Below, piece by piece: positions 26,512 through 37,300 of a stretch of DNA of 64,000 nt. The stretch spans positions 1 to 64,000 of the forward strand of contig CADAKX010000010.1 in assembly GCA_902788605.1 (NCBI GenBank). The letters run 5' to 3'. Positions within the stretch are counted from its first letter, which is position 1, and each line of letters begins with the position of its first letter. A model generated the notes under the pieces. The model had not been told where the DNA came from. It was given only the letters and a program-made list of their open reading frames with translations, and did no database searches. The DNA is from an uncultured Prevotellaceae bacterium. Its GTDB lineage: Bacteria > Bacteroidota > Bacteroidia > Bacteroidales > Bacteroidaceae. Both the position numbers and the translations under genes were made by a program.

Positions 26512-26629
26512 CCAAAAATTACGGCATGGCCATGGAGAAAATTTTTCTTAGTATACAAGTAATTCATGCATGGCGTAGCAGTAAAAACAAGGAGTCAAGA
26601 CACAGGCAAGAAAACAAGAAAATATTTGA

Positions 26630-26672
26630 ACAAAAAAAAAGAAAAAGGGATGTACTCAATCGAGCACATCCC
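26630..26672 (-). terminator. Terminator of the DUF2461 gene
   Basis: On the minus strand an 11-bp stem with one mismatch (26647-26657 with 26662-26672) is followed by a long T tract, beginning 6 bases after the stop codon. Confidence 0.75.
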
Positions 26673-26677
26673 CTATT

Positions 26678-27388
26678 CTATTCATAGTCATCGATGACGC
26701 TATTCATCATGTCCATCATGGGCTTGGCGGCACGGAACATGGGTTCGATCTTGTCCAGCCAGGAGTCGCCCTGGAAGAAGGTGTCATCCACCCGATGCCA
26801 GCAGCAGTAGTCCTTCTGGCGCAGGTAGTCCACATACTCCCAATCGCGGGGGAAGCCGGAGGGGCAAGTTTTCAGTCGCTCTAAGCCGAAGCCCTGGGGC
26901 TGGTCCCATGTAGCCATATCGGCAGGGGCATCCACACGACCGAAACACTTCTGAAACTCAGGGTTCTCGACACGACGCAACCACTCGTCGGTATTACCCA
27001 TAATCTCATTGCGGCATGAGGTGAGGATATTGGTGGGCAACCAATAGTTGCCGCATGCCACCAAGCAGTGACCTGGCTCCAGGTGCAGGTAGTAGCCACC
27101 ATGCAACGCCTTTTTGCCGTGGGCCGCGATATAGGCGCCCAGATGATTCTTATAGGGCGACTTGTCGTTGGAGAACCGGGTGTCGCGATTGAAGCGATAG
27201 GTGCAGTCCTTCACCGTGAGGTGGGCTATCGACTCATCGAACGTCATGATGCGCCCGATGGCCTGCTGTACGCCTGCCTCGAAATCGGCCCTGATGATAT
27301 CATACTCCTTCTTGTGTTCCAGATACCACGCCCTGTTGTTGTTGGCCATCAACTGGCGCAGATACTTCAAAATTCGTTTTGCATCCAT
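26678..27388 (-). CDS. DUF2461 family protein
   Basis: A 236-residue cytoplasmic protein of the DUF2461 (TIGR02453) family. Family blocks are ILKYLRQLMANNNRAWYLEHKKEYD at the start, then RFNRDTRFSNDKSPYKNHLGAYI and GGYYLHLEPGHCLVACG, each split by variable residues. No function is established for the family. The ATG at 27388 is used because a -7 box (27410-27417) overlaps the more distal ATG at 27412. It is monocistronic with its own terminator and is divergent from the rhamnosidase gene. Confidence 0.88.
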   Translation of the reverse strand: MDAKRILKYLRQLMANNNRAWYLEHKKEYDIIRADFEAGVQQAIGRIMTFDESIAHLTVKDCTYRFNRDTRFSNDKSPYKNHLGAYIAAHGKKALHGGYYLHLEPGHCLVACGNYWLPTNILTSCRNEIMGNTDEWLRRVENPEFQKCFGRVDAPADMATWDQPQGFGLERLKTCPSGFPRDWEYVDYLRQKDYCCWHRVDDTFFQGDSWLDKIEPMFRAAKPMMDMMNSVIDDYE

Positions 27389-27409
27389 AGTCTTGTGTAT
27401 ATGTGATTG

Positions 27410-27417
27410 CAAAGATA
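27410..27417 (-). promoter_or_regulatory. -7 box of the DUF2461 gene
   Basis: Minus strand TATCTTTG, 22 bases upstream of the chosen ATG at 27388. It covers the alternative ATG at 27412 and thereby excludes it. Confidence 0.6.
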
Positions 27418-27479
27418 AGGAGTTTTTCCGATTTGCGCAAATACTTACGGAAGAATCATCAAAATCACAAAAAAATGTG

Positions 27480-27487
27480 TACCTTTG
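27480..27487 (+). promoter_or_regulatory. -7 box of the GH78 gene
   Basis: TACCTTTG, 35 bases upstream of the ATG at 27522. It excludes the long upstream extension of that frame. Confidence 0.6.
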
Positions 27488-27521
27488 TCGCCGAATTACA
27501 AAACTAAAACAATATCACACA

Positions 27522-30077
27522 ATGAAAAAGATATCTTTATTACTGATATGCTGTGCCACCTCGTTATCGACAGAGGCCCAGTTGACAGAGGCTCTGACAA
27601 ACGAGACTTGGAGGGAGTCGGAATGGATTTGCGTGGCTGACGCACCAGAGGTGCAAGGACGCGTGGATGAACACACCAGGGCTGCGGATGGTGCCAACTG
27701 GTTCGTAACAACCATCCAGAATGAGAAAAAAGTGAAGAAAGCCCTGTGGATGACAACAAGTCTGGGTGTGAACGAACTCTATGTGAACAGCCAACGTATT
27801 GGCAAAGAGGTTCTGCGACCAGGATTCTCACACCACAGCAAGACAAAATATTCGTTCACTTACGACGTAACAAAGCAGTTTCAAACAAAGAAAGGAGCAA
27901 AGAACATTCTCTCTGTACAGGTGACGCCTGGCTGGTGGGCCGACAAAATTATCACACCCAGCGGGTCAAATGGCATGTATGGCCAGAAGTGTGCCTTCCG
28001 TGGTGTACTGGAACTGACCTTCACGGATGGTACGAAACAGCTTTACGGCACTAACACGAAAGATTGGAAGGCGGGCATCGCAGGTCCTGTGAAGCATGCG
28101 GCCATCTTCGACGGAGAGGATTATGACGCAAGGGGCATCGCACCATTCACAGATTTTCAGGCTCTCCCACAACCCGCTGTCAGTAAGGAATACAAAGGCG
28201 TTATCGTGCCCAACTGCGGCGCCGAGGTCTATCACGTCGACAAATGGGCACTCACCCCTAAACGCGCATACGTCTATTCAAAGGTGGAGAATGCCAGCGA
28301 TGAGGCTTACGGCAAGATTGTTATCGACCGTGAGTATAAAAACGGTCAGAAGATGGTTGTCTATCCCGGCGAGCATCTCGTCGTTGACTTCGGACAAAAC
28401 TGCGCTGCTGTGCCTTCGTTTAAATTCGCAGCTAAGTCAGGGACACATCTTACTTGTCTGCCTGCCGAACTGCTGAACGACGGCAATGGTGCCAAGAGTC
28501 GCGGCATGGATGGTCCAGAAGGGAGCATCCATCGCAAGAACCTGCGCATCCACGATAAGAGCATTCGATTGGATTACACCTTTGCAACACTGGAGAAATG
28601 GTATACCTACTATACCCCACGCCAGACCTTCTTTGGCTACCGTTTCCTTGACATCACCGCTACCGATGAGGTCACTATCCAACAGATACAATCCATCCCT
28701 GTGAGTAGCATCACACCAGAGATGGAGACGGGACATATCACCACAGGAAACGACCTGGTAAACCAGCTTATCTCGAACACCATCTGGGGCATGCGTTCCA
28801 ACTACCTGAGCGTGCCAACGGACTGTCCGCAGCGCAACGAGCGTCTGGGGTGGACAGCCGACACACAGGTGTTCTGCGAGACAGGCTCTTTCTTTGCCGA
28901 CACACGACGCTTCTTCCATAAATGGCTGCACGATCTGCGCGACTCGCAAAACGACGAGGGCGGCTACCCCAGCGTGTCGCCTCCCGGACAATATGGTTCA
29001 TGGAAGGATGAATATATGCGTTTCGGATGGTCGGATGCTGGCATCATCGTACCTTGGACCATATGGAAACAGTTTGGCGACAAGGCCATTGTGGAGGAAT
29101 GCTGGGAGTCGATGCAGCGCTATCTGCACCATATCTGCAATACAAAATATGATCACAATGCACTGAGCCAAGAGAACGGCAACTACCAATGGGGCGACTG
29201 GCTGAGCTACGAGCCTCTGGAAACCTGCGGACGTAGCGCCTTCGACAGCAACACGCCCCTGCCAGAGACCATTGAATATTGGAACTATCTTGGTGCCTCT
29301 TATTGGGCCATCGATGCCACAATGATGGCAGACATGGCGAAGGCACTGGGCAGAGACTCCAGCGAATATACGGCAATGGCTGCGGAAGCAAGGGATTATC
29401 TGCGCCAGCAATTCCTCAATGCCGACGGCACCTTTAAGTGCGCTACCCTCAACACTATGCAGACACCAGCCCTTTTCGCCCTGCGCAACAACCTCCTTGA
29501 GGGCGAGGCAAAAGAAAACATGATTGAGCGACTACGCGAGAACTTCCATCAGCACGGCGACTGTCTGCAAACGGGTTTCCTCGGCACATCCATCCTCATG
29601 CCTACACTCACTGTCAACGGCATGACCGACGTGGCCTATACCCTACTCTTCCAACGCAAGAACCCCAGTTGGCTCTACTCTGTTGACAATGGTGCTACCA
29701 CTATCTGGGAGCGCTGGAACAGTTATACCAAGGACAAAGGTATGGGTCCCAATGGCATGAACAGCTTTAACCACTATGCCTATGGAGCTGTGTGTCAATG
29801 GATATGGCAGACCTGCGCAGGCATTGCCAGCGACCCTCAGCAGCCAGGTTTCAAACATATCATCATGCAGCCTCAGCCTGACCGTCGCTTGGGACATCTG
29901 GAGGCCACCTTCCACTCGGCCGCCGGCCTCATCAAGAGCAGTTGGAGATACAAGGGCAATACATGGATTTGGACATTTACAATTCCTGCAGGGTCTTCGG
30001 CTGCTGTCACCCTTCCTGGCGAAAGCAAGGTCCAAGAATACCCTGCAGGAACATATACCATTAAGCGCGAGGCTTAA
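27522..30077 (+). CDS. Secreted GH78 alpha-L-rhamnosidase
   Basis: An 851-residue enzyme with signal peptide MKKISLLLICCATSLSTEAQ. An N-terminal beta-sandwich region (VNELYVNSQRIGKEVLRPGFSHHSK) precedes the (alpha/alpha)6 barrel. The GH78 hallmark TDCPQRNERLGWTADTQVF lies near residue 433-450 and supplies the proposed acid. A C-terminal sandwich ends the protein (SSAAVTLPGESKVQEYPAGTYTI, in two parts). GH78 releases L-rhamnose from rhamnogalacturonan, flavonoid glycosides or exopolysaccharide. The PL11 lyase at 39177 suggests rhamnogalacturonan I. It ends convergent with the M6 protease with 3 bases shared. Confidence 0.92.
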   Translation: MKKISLLLICCATSLSTEAQLTEALTNETWRESEWICVADAPEVQGRVDEHTRAADGANWFVTTIQNEKKVKKALWMTTSLGVNELYVNSQRIGKEVLRPGFSHHSKTKYSFTYDVTKQFQTKKGAKNILSVQVTPGWWADKIITPSGSNGMYGQKCAFRGVLELTFTDGTKQLYGTNTKDWKAGIAGPVKHAAIFDGEDYDARGIAPFTDFQALPQPAVSKEYKGVIVPNCGAEVYHVDKWALTPKRAYVYSKVENASDEAYGKIVIDREYKNGQKMVVYPGEHLVVDFGQNCAAVPSFKFAAKSGTHLTCLPAELLNDGNGAKSRGMDGPEGSIHRKNLRIHDKSIRLDYTFATLEKWYTYYTPRQTFFGYRFLDITATDEVTIQQIQSIPVSSITPEMETGHITTGNDLVNQLISNTIWGMRSNYLSVPTDCPQRNERLGWTADTQVFCETGSFFADTRRFFHKWLHDLRDSQNDEGGYPSVSPPGQYGSWKDEYMRFGWSDAGIIVPWTIWKQFGDKAIVEECWESMQRYLHHICNTKYDHNALSQENGNYQWGDWLSYEPLETCGRSAFDSNTPLPETIEYWNYLGASYWAIDATMMADMAKALGRDSSEYTAMAAEARDYLRQQFLNADGTFKCATLNTMQTPALFALRNNLLEGEAKENMIERLRENFHQHGDCLQTGFLGTSILMPTLTVNGMTDVAYTLLFQRKNPSWLYSVDNGATTIWERWNSYTKDKGMGPNGMNSFNHYAYGAVCQWIWQTCAGIASDPQQPGFKHIIMQPQPDRRLGHLEATFHSAAGLIKSSWRYKGNTWIWTFTIPAGSSAAVTLPGESKVQEYPAGTYTIKREA

Positions 30078-32464
30078 TGAACAATCTTCTGAACAACGGT
30101 TCCGTCGGCATATTTTACACGACGGATGAAGAGGCCAGAAGAGGGCTTGACGGACAGCTGGCGGCCTGACAGGTCGTAGTACTGGATGCTAAGGATTTCG
30201 GCATCGCCCGACTCGGTATGGGGCTGACAGATGCCTGTCTCGACGGGCAGCGTGACGGTCTGGGTGGCGGAGGGTAATGAGCCTGTCCACAATCCAACGG
30301 CCAGAGCCTGCACAGAGAACAGATAGGTGCGGCCTGCCACCAGGCTGTCGATGGCAACGCTGGTGTCGGCAATGCTGTCGATGGTCCATGACTTGGGACC
30401 TGCTGTCCAGACGGCATCGCCCGCGATAGAGTCGTTCATCACGCGGAGGTCGTTGACAAAGAGGCGCTCTTTGGTGGTGGCAATAGCCACACGATAAGCG
30501 GCGGGCACCTGATGGAACACCAGATCCTGCTGAGCCTCAGAACGACCATCACCGGTGAGCGAATACTGCTCAACGACATTGTCTGTGGCGGCATCGCGAA
30601 GGGTGACGGTATAGCCCACACGCTTGGACGGATAGCCAATGGCACGAAGACTGAGATAGGCATTGCCATTGTCGGCATGCTGGGAGATGACAGGTGTCAC
30701 CAACTCGCCTGCCTGGTTATAGCCGCCAATGCGCACATAGCCTCCTGCGGAATAGACATTAGTGCCACCCCACCCTGACAGACTGGTGTATTTGTCGAGG
30801 CTGGCATCGATGGACTCAGCACCCGATATGGGATAGTCGCCATCGGTCATGCCCGAGAAGTCGTCGCCAAGAATCACGGGGTTCTCCTCCTCGCGCAGCA
30901 CCTCGCGGATGCTGACGCTATAGTCGTGGGCCTCGTCCACAGGGGCCCAATTAGCAGTAAAACCGTGACTGGTGACATCGCTGACATAGAGGTTCTGGGG
31001 ACGCGGCAGACGGTCCTTCATATAGCGGAACGAGATGACGCCGTCGTTGTCCTGGATATGGGTGACGCCACGCTCTGTGGGCACACCGTCGAGCGACAGG
31101 GCACTGGGCGTGGAATAGTCGGTAAACGAGTCGACACCAGGCTGCGGGAAGGCGGCGGTCTTACCACCATTGTAACCCTTGGCCTCGAGGATATCGATAT
31201 AGTCCTTGCCGGAGTTCACGGTGTTGTTCTGCCATGCCGTGGCATTGTAATAGATGCGCCAGATGAGCATGCCCTCGCCAGGAAGATAGGTATCCCAACC
31301 CGTGTGGCGACGATTCTCGAGGATAAAGTACTCGTCCTTGTTGGCGCCACGGCAGTTGATGCGATAGGCCTCCTTGCAGGCCTGCAGTTCGTGGAGAGGC
31401 AACGAGTCGGCAGGGGTGTCGATGGTCTGGAGTTCCATCCACCCAACGGTGCTGCGCTCATAGGCCGAATAACCTGGAGGGGTGCGGCTGTCGTTGCAAT
31501 AGCTGCCCGAGCACATGAGGTCCCACGCGCCGAGGGTCTCGGCGGAATACATGGTGTCGTACATATCGGGCAGCCCCAGCACATGGCCAAACTCATGACA
31601 GAAGGTGCCGATGCCCTCGATCTCGGTGCCCGTGGTATAGCGGAGCTCTGACGAACAGGCATAGCGATCGAGCACGACACCATCGAAACTGGCATAGACG
31701 CCCTGCTGGATGAGGTTGGAGGCATGGGGCCAGATGGTATAGGTGGCAGCACCATAGCTCTCGGCATAGCCGGCATAATAGACATAGACAAAGTCGACCT
31801 TGCCATCGTGGTTGTTGTCATAGGGGCTGAAATCGACCCCCAGCGAGTCGTGGGCAAAGGTGCTGGCCTCGACCACCATATCCTGCGGACGGATATCGGA
31901 GTTATTGACGCCACCATTGGCACCATAGTAGGCCATGTTGTGCTTCAGTTTGATAGGGCCCACGACATCGAAGGTGGGCTGGAACTGGCCATCCGACTGG
32001 GCGATGTAGTAGTCGCGACACGAACCCGTGGCACCATTATAGTCGTAGCCTTGCTCATTCATCTTGCGCGAGAAGAAGGCCTGGTCGTATTCTGGCTGGA
32101 AGCTGTTGTCGGCAAACTCGACCAGCAGCACTAGTCCGCGAATCTCACCCTTAGACAACTCAGGATCGACCTGTAGGTGCTTGGGAGCCGCGGCCTTAGC
32201 CTTGCGAGCCTGAGCCATCAGCTGTGACTGCTGTTCGGCATAGAGGCCCATACGCTGGAAGCGTCCATCGGCAGTAGGACTGAGGAGATAGCCATCGTCT
32301 GACAACAGATGATGGGAATACTCGTCGCCCACCATGCGATAGGAAACCACAGTACCGTCTGTCAGCACAGCCCGATGCTTGCCTGGCCACGCCGGCACGG
32401 CATGGACCGCTGCCGACATGACCAAGAAAGCAGAGAGCACAAAAAATCTTGTTATCTTTTTCAT
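30074..32464 (-). CDS. Secreted M6-family metalloprotease, T9SS cargo
   Basis: A 796-residue protein with signal peptide (about 1-22), M6 peptidase domain with zinc motif HEFGHVLGLPDMY near 285, and a central adhesin-like sandwich (VILGDDFSGMTDGDYPISG, about 530-680) plus Fn3-like segments. The C-terminus (IQYYDLSGRQLSVKPSSGLFIRR) is a typical type A T9SS sorting signal. It should be exported across the outer membrane and degrade protein outside the cell. It is last in a three-gene operon with gaps of 5 and 4 bases. It is larger than, and not a close copy of, the other M6 protease at 14362. Confidence 0.9.
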   Translation of the reverse strand: MKKITRFFVLSAFLVMSAAVHAVPAWPGKHRAVLTDGTVVSYRMVGDEYSHHLLSDDGYLLSPTADGRFQRMGLYAEQQSQLMAQARKAKAAAPKHLQVDPELSKGEIRGLVLLVEFADNSFQPEYDQAFFSRKMNEQGYDYNGATGSCRDYYIAQSDGQFQPTFDVVGPIKLKHNMAYYGANGGVNNSDIRPQDMVVEASTFAHDSLGVDFSPYDNNHDGKVDFVYVYYAGYAESYGAATYTIWPHASNLIQQGVYASFDGVVLDRYACSSELRYTTGTEIEGIGTFCHEFGHVLGLPDMYDTMYSAETLGAWDLMCSGSYCNDSRTPPGYSAYERSTVGWMELQTIDTPADSLPLHELQACKEAYRINCRGANKDEYFILENRRHTGWDTYLPGEGMLIWRIYYNATAWQNNTVNSGKDYIDILEAKGYNGGKTAAFPQPGVDSFTDYSTPSALSLDGVPTERGVTHIQDNDGVISFRYMKDRLPRPQNLYVSDVTSHGFTANWAPVDEAHDYSVSIREVLREEENPVILGDDFSGMTDGDYPISGAESIDASLDKYTSLSGWGGTNVYSAGGYVRIGGYNQAGELVTPVISQHADNGNAYLSLRAIGYPSKRVGYTVTLRDAATDNVVEQYSLTGDGRSEAQQDLVFHQVPAAYRVAIATTKERLFVNDLRVMNDSIAGDAVWTAGPKSWTIDSIADTSVAIDSLVAGRTYLFSVQALAVGLWTGSLPSATQTVTLPVETGICQPHTESGDAEILSIQYYDLSGRQLSVKPSSGLFIRRVKYADGTVVQKIVH

Positions 32465-32469
32465 GTCTT

Positions 32470-34308
32470 TTACTTCATGATTTTGATGGTCTTGACAAGA
32501 CCACCCTTACTCATCTTGACGACATACAGGCCATGGGCAGGCACCTCGATGTCGTTGAGACTGCCGGCCATCACGCCCTGACGCACGAGTTTTCCTTCGG
32601 CAGTATAGAGGGCATAGCGACAGCCACTCATCGTAAACGAGGCACCCACAGGCTGTATACCAGTGGTCTGGGCCTCAGGACGGGCATCAAAGCTGTTGAC
32701 GATATAGCCACTCTTCACATCGATGAGGGCTGAGGTCACATGCAGGTTGCGCTTGTTGATGAGGTGAGTGGACTTGCCGCCGTGGATGACATGCGTGGGC
32801 ACATCAAAGGTATAGCGATACTGATAGTGCTCACGACCCACGATGTCGCCACGAACCACGGGGGCACCCGCAAAACTGGGGAAGGCACCGATGGCCAGGT
32901 TCATCATCACATAGTCGGTGGTCACCTCAGCCTTATCTATCCAGCCAGGCAGGTTGCTGGCCTCGCCACTCTGTCCGCGGGCATAATAGTTGTGCTGGGG
33001 GAAAACCTCGCCAAGGGCATCGTCCTGACCCTTCACCTCGTCCTCGAGCAGATGGAACACCATATTATATTGGGCATCGGTCTCATCGTGAGCCATGTAG
33101 AAATCGGCATCAACGGTCAACTGGGTACTGTCGGCATTCCACTGGCAGGTGGTGGTGAGTACGGCGCCTGTGGGCACACTCTCATTGCGACAGATGGTCC
33201 ACATCTCGTTGGTAGGTGTGGTGCTGATCTTACGGTCCACCATGCACGAGGGGGCTCCTGTGAAGTTGGCGTAGAGGTCGGCATAGGCATAAGGCAGCGA
33301 CGTGTCGGGTGCGAGTTTATCATCCCAATGAACAGCCACGGGATTAAACCACGAGCCATACTCTTTCTTCACCTCTTCGAGAACGTAGGCGGCACCAGGG
33401 CACCAGCCACACCAAAGACCTGTGGCCTCCTCGACCAGTACGCGGCGACGGAACTCAGGGTCCTGGAACGTCATGCGGGCCGTCGTGGCGTTGTTGTCCA
33501 TATAGGGGTCGTCAACACCATTCACCTGAGAGACGGTAAACGTCACAGGATGGGTACCAAACGAGGTGCGATGCAGGGTGACGCTAAACGGCGCCTTGCC
33601 ATTCACGGGCATGTCTGTTGCAAAGGTCGTTGCAGCAGACTCGCCATCAACGGTATAGGTCAGCTCGAAACTCGAAACAGCATTGGCACCTCCATTATAG
33701 ACAACACCCGAGAAGGTCAGCGAATCGACGCCAAAGTCGGCTGTCTGGTCATCCAGGGCACCGATGCGCACCTCGTTCTGAGGCAGGTTGTCGCCCTCGA
33801 CCACGGCCTCAATACAGAAGACGCCACCAGAGAGCGACTCCCACGACGAACTCGAGTTGACATAGACGCTACTGCCATCACTAAATGAGCCAGGGGCATA
33901 GCCAAGGCCATCGGCCTCGGCAAACGAGGCACGATAGCCAATGGCGATATCCTTGTCGGCAACAATCTCTTGAGGGGTGGCGAGCGTGAGCTCGTTCCAC
34001 CCCTTCGAGAGCGTTGTTATCTTCTCTTTGTAATTATTGGCAGTATTGCGGGCATCATCCTTGAAATACACATAGACACCGGTGGCGTCGTGCTTCACGC
34101 CGATGCGCAACTTGGTGATCCTGGCACCAACATAGGGTCGAAGCATGTCGGCACGAAAGGTGGTGTAGGCGGTGTAATAGATATCCGCCTTGCCATAGCC
34201 TTTCTCCACCTCGTCACCACAGTAGCGCAGTTTCAGGTCCTGAGCCGAGGCTGTGGTCGCCACCGTCAATGCCAGCAAAGATGCTGCAAGAATACTTCGT
34301 ATCATCAT
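32470..34308 (-). CDS. Omp28-like secreted protein with CxxC thioredoxin-like domain
   Basis: A 612-residue protein. The start at 34308 gives signal peptide MMIRSILAASLLALTVATTASAQ, while upstream ATG codons would overlap the preceding gene. The N-terminal part (about 25-280) is a beta-rich region with an adhesin-like pattern. From about 285 there is an Omp28-related, thioredoxin-like domain with VEEATGLWCGWCPGAAYVLEE containing CGWC near 298. The C-terminus (YALYTAEGKLVRQGVMAG and GLYVVKMSKGG) matches a T9SS sorting domain. A role as a surface disulfide-related or adhesive protein is likely; the substrate is unknown. Confidence 0.8.
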   Translation of the reverse strand: MMIRSILAASLLALTVATTASAQDLKLRYCGDEVEKGYGKADIYYTAYTTFRADMLRPYVGARITKLRIGVKHDATGVYVYFKDDARNTANNYKEKITTLSKGWNELTLATPQEIVADKDIAIGYRASFAEADGLGYAPGSFSDGSSVYVNSSSSWESLSGGVFCIEAVVEGDNLPQNEVRIGALDDQTADFGVDSLTFSGVVYNGGANAVSSFELTYTVDGESAATTFATDMPVNGKAPFSVTLHRTSFGTHPVTFTVSQVNGVDDPYMDNNATTARMTFQDPEFRRRVLVEEATGLWCGWCPGAAYVLEEVKKEYGSWFNPVAVHWDDKLAPDTSLPYAYADLYANFTGAPSCMVDRKISTTPTNEMWTICRNESVPTGAVLTTTCQWNADSTQLTVDADFYMAHDETDAQYNMVFHLLEDEVKGQDDALGEVFPQHNYYARGQSGEASNLPGWIDKAEVTTDYVMMNLAIGAFPSFAGAPVVRGDIVGREHYQYRYTFDVPTHVIHGGKSTHLINKRNLHVTSALIDVKSGYIVNSFDARPEAQTTGIQPVGASFTMSGCRYALYTAEGKLVRQGVMAGSLNDIEVPAHGLYVVKMSKGGLVKTIKIMK

Positions 34309-34312
34309 GCGA

Positions 34313-37300
34313 TTAACGACGGATGTGTTTCTTGCCATTCTCAATCACAATACCCTTGTAGTTGTCGTTGACACGCTGGCCAGAGATATTGTACTTCTGA
34401 TGAGCCTTGGCTGCATTGGCATTGGCACTATGGATGGCAGCACTAAAGTCGCTGACATAGACATTAGAGCCATTAGACTCGCCCTCGGCATAGACAGCTG
34501 TCACGAAATAGCTGTTGCCTGCAGCCACGTTAGCATCGGCATCGCTGTAAGTGGTCTGGTCCTTGCCAAGGGTGGCAATGAGCTGTCCATCGCGATAGAC
34601 CTTATAGCCTGTGAGAGCTACCTTGACATCAGGATTGCTGATTGAGGTATAGGTGAGGTCGTCGAGGAAAGCCACGATATAGTTGGCGGTCTGCGAACAA
34701 GCGCGGATGGCGAAGTGCTTAGCGGTCTTGGGCAAGGTGAACTCGAACTTCACCCAGTCGGTGGTACCCTCCAGCGAGTCGCGATCGAACGTCGTGAAGT
34801 CAAGGGGATCGGTAGAGTCGAGGTCGGTGGTCATAATCTCAAACACCTGGGCATCAGAGCCTGCATTGGGCACGCGATACCAGAAGCTGATGTCGCTACC
34901 ACCAACAATAGCGGGAGAGATGAGCCAGTCGTCAGAGGGGATAACACTCGACTCGGTGGTAGCTGCCCAGGTGGCCAGGTAACGATCGCCAGAGTGAGGC
35001 TTCAAGACAGGGAACTGATTGAGGTCGAAGCCCACGCGGGTGGGGTTCCACACCTGCCATGCCATGGGTGCGAAGTAGTTGTCGTACTCAGGACAGGTGA
35101 AGCCGATGGTATAGGTACTGCCATCACCGTCGTAGGTAATCCAGTCGCCGATATTGGTGATGATGAAGTTGTCGTAGCTGTCGAAATCATCGGTAGCCGA
35201 CTCTACATAAGAATCCTTCTCGGGAGCTGTCCAGCTGAGGTTCACGCTACCAGCGGCACTGGTGCCCTGAAGGGCATCGACAGCGGGAAGCAGGTTGCCA
35301 CGGATAGAGAGTTTCACCACAGCACTTGAGTCGTTGGCGGCGTTGACATCGCCATCGAGGGCGATGGCTGCACTAAACTGATGAGACTCGCCAGCCTCAG
35401 CCTTGGTGGTGGGCACGCTGAAACGATAGGTCTTCACCTCGTTGGTCACGGTATTGTCACCAGTCTGGGTGGCAACGGGCTCACCATCCTTCAAGAGGGT
35501 AACGCTATAGCCATTGGCTGTCTCCATGCCATAGTTGGCCACAGCCACGGTGAACACACCAGGTTCGCCAGCTTCCACACGCTTCTTCTCAACCTTGAGG
35601 TTCTCGAGAGCGAGGTCGTTCTTGTTGCCCTCGGCAATCATGATGTTATCGATATAGATAGGAGCAACGGCACCAATGGCGGTGGCGGCAAAGGCCAACT
35701 GAACATCCTTCTTGGTGTTGTCGAGAGGCAATGAGAAGCGGCTCCAGCCTTCTGTGCCGTTGTTGTAGTCGAGAATAGCCTTGTGGGCCACCCAACCCTC
35801 GTCCTGATAGTTGGTGTAGAGGTCGAGTACCACATCATCCTCCTCAGCATCAGTACCATGATACATATAGAAGCTGAGCTCGGGGTTCACGGTGTTGTCA
35901 AGAGAGACACGGGGAGTGGTCATTACCTCCTTGTTAGAGGTCTCGTTGATATAGGTGAATGACAGCATACCACCATCATTATCATAGGGCTTCACAGAGA
36001 TGCCGCTACCGGTGGAAATGTTCCAAGCATAATTATAGTTGTCGGTCATACGTGTCCAGGGGTCCTTGTTGACGAAGCCGTAAGCAAACGACTCGTTGTA
36101 AGGCAGGGCATAAGGCTCGCCAAGGACGATGCCAGCCATATAACCGTCTGACTGTCCTGCAGCATTCTGGGCCACCAGCAGATAGGTGACATAGGCCTGT
36201 CCCCAGCCCCAATAGTTCTCGTCGGTAATGGTGAATGCGCTGGTGGGATTGTTCTGGGCCTGCCAGTGTTCGCTGAAGTTATACTCATCGTAACGATACA
36301 GCACGTATTTCACCTCCTCGGGCACCACATAGCCACCATGCTTACCCTTGTCGGACACCTGGGTGAAGTCCACCTGGGCGGTGTAGTTACCCCATTCGCC
36401 CTGCACCTGCTTGATGGCGAGTGTGGGCACATCGGCGGGCACGTCGAGGCCTACCCAGTTGGTCACCTCGGCAACAAGACCCTGACCAGCCTCGTTGTAA
36501 GGCACAAGCTTATAGGTCACCAGACCATTCTCTACATCAGTATCGGTCCACGACAAGTTGGCACCTACGGCAGGTGACTCAAACACATGGACGGGCTGTT
36601 CGCTCTCGTTGCGGAACACCTCAATGCGGGTGATATTGCTCAACTGGCCCTGGGCATAGGTCTTGCTGGGGGCGGTGAAGCTGAGGGTATTTACCAGCGC
36701 ACCCTGCGCACCAGCAACGGCGCTTACATTGACAACGCTGTCGGGGGCGTCGTAGTTGGCATACAGCTCTACGGCGATATTGTCGAGAATCACATTCACG
36801 CTGTTACCTACAGTCGTGCTGTGGAAGAAGATGTTATAGTTGCCATCCTCGGCCACATGGAAGATAAAGGCTGTGCTACCAGGCACATAGTCCATCGAGA
36901 AGTTAGATGCAACCAAGGCCACACTATCGGCAATCTCGTCGCCCTTACCCAGGAAGATGTTCATCTTCTCACCATAATAGAAGTTGTCACCCCAGTCGAA
37001 CGACAGGCGATAGTCCTTGCCGGCCTTCAGAGAGACCTTGGGGGTGATGAAATAGTCGTCGTTATAGGTAGCAACGGCACCTGTCTCAGGATCAGTCACA
37101 CCGTTACCATGCAACCAGGCCTCTGCCAATGTAGGATCATTGTTTGGACACATCCTGGTCCAGGTGTTGCCATCGGCATTGCGGTCGATGATCTTGAACG
37201 ACTGGAAGTTCTCTTCATAATAGAAGGTCTCCTTGTAGGGGGGATACCACACGCTACCTGCAGGGAACACGTTTGACTTGGCCTTGACATTGCCGGTAGT

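Larger units (their letters stand above)
25991..26677. other. Gene-free 687-base region with repeat cluster
   Basis: No credible coding sequence. It holds a large inverted-repeat cluster at 26028-26447, a possible minus-strand -7 box at 26504-26511 and the DUF2461 terminator at 26630-26672. Short open frames here simply read the repeats in both directions. Confidence 0.8.

Noticed and set aside
26352..26567. Short protein on the minus strand over the repeat cluster
   Set aside because: The frame reads the repeats themselves; a matching peptide appears in the opposite arm on the other strand, as expected for inverted repeats.
27201..27521. An N-terminal extension of the GH78 frame
   Set aside because: It runs through the DUF2461 gene and the GH78 -7 box; a good signal peptide starts at 27522.
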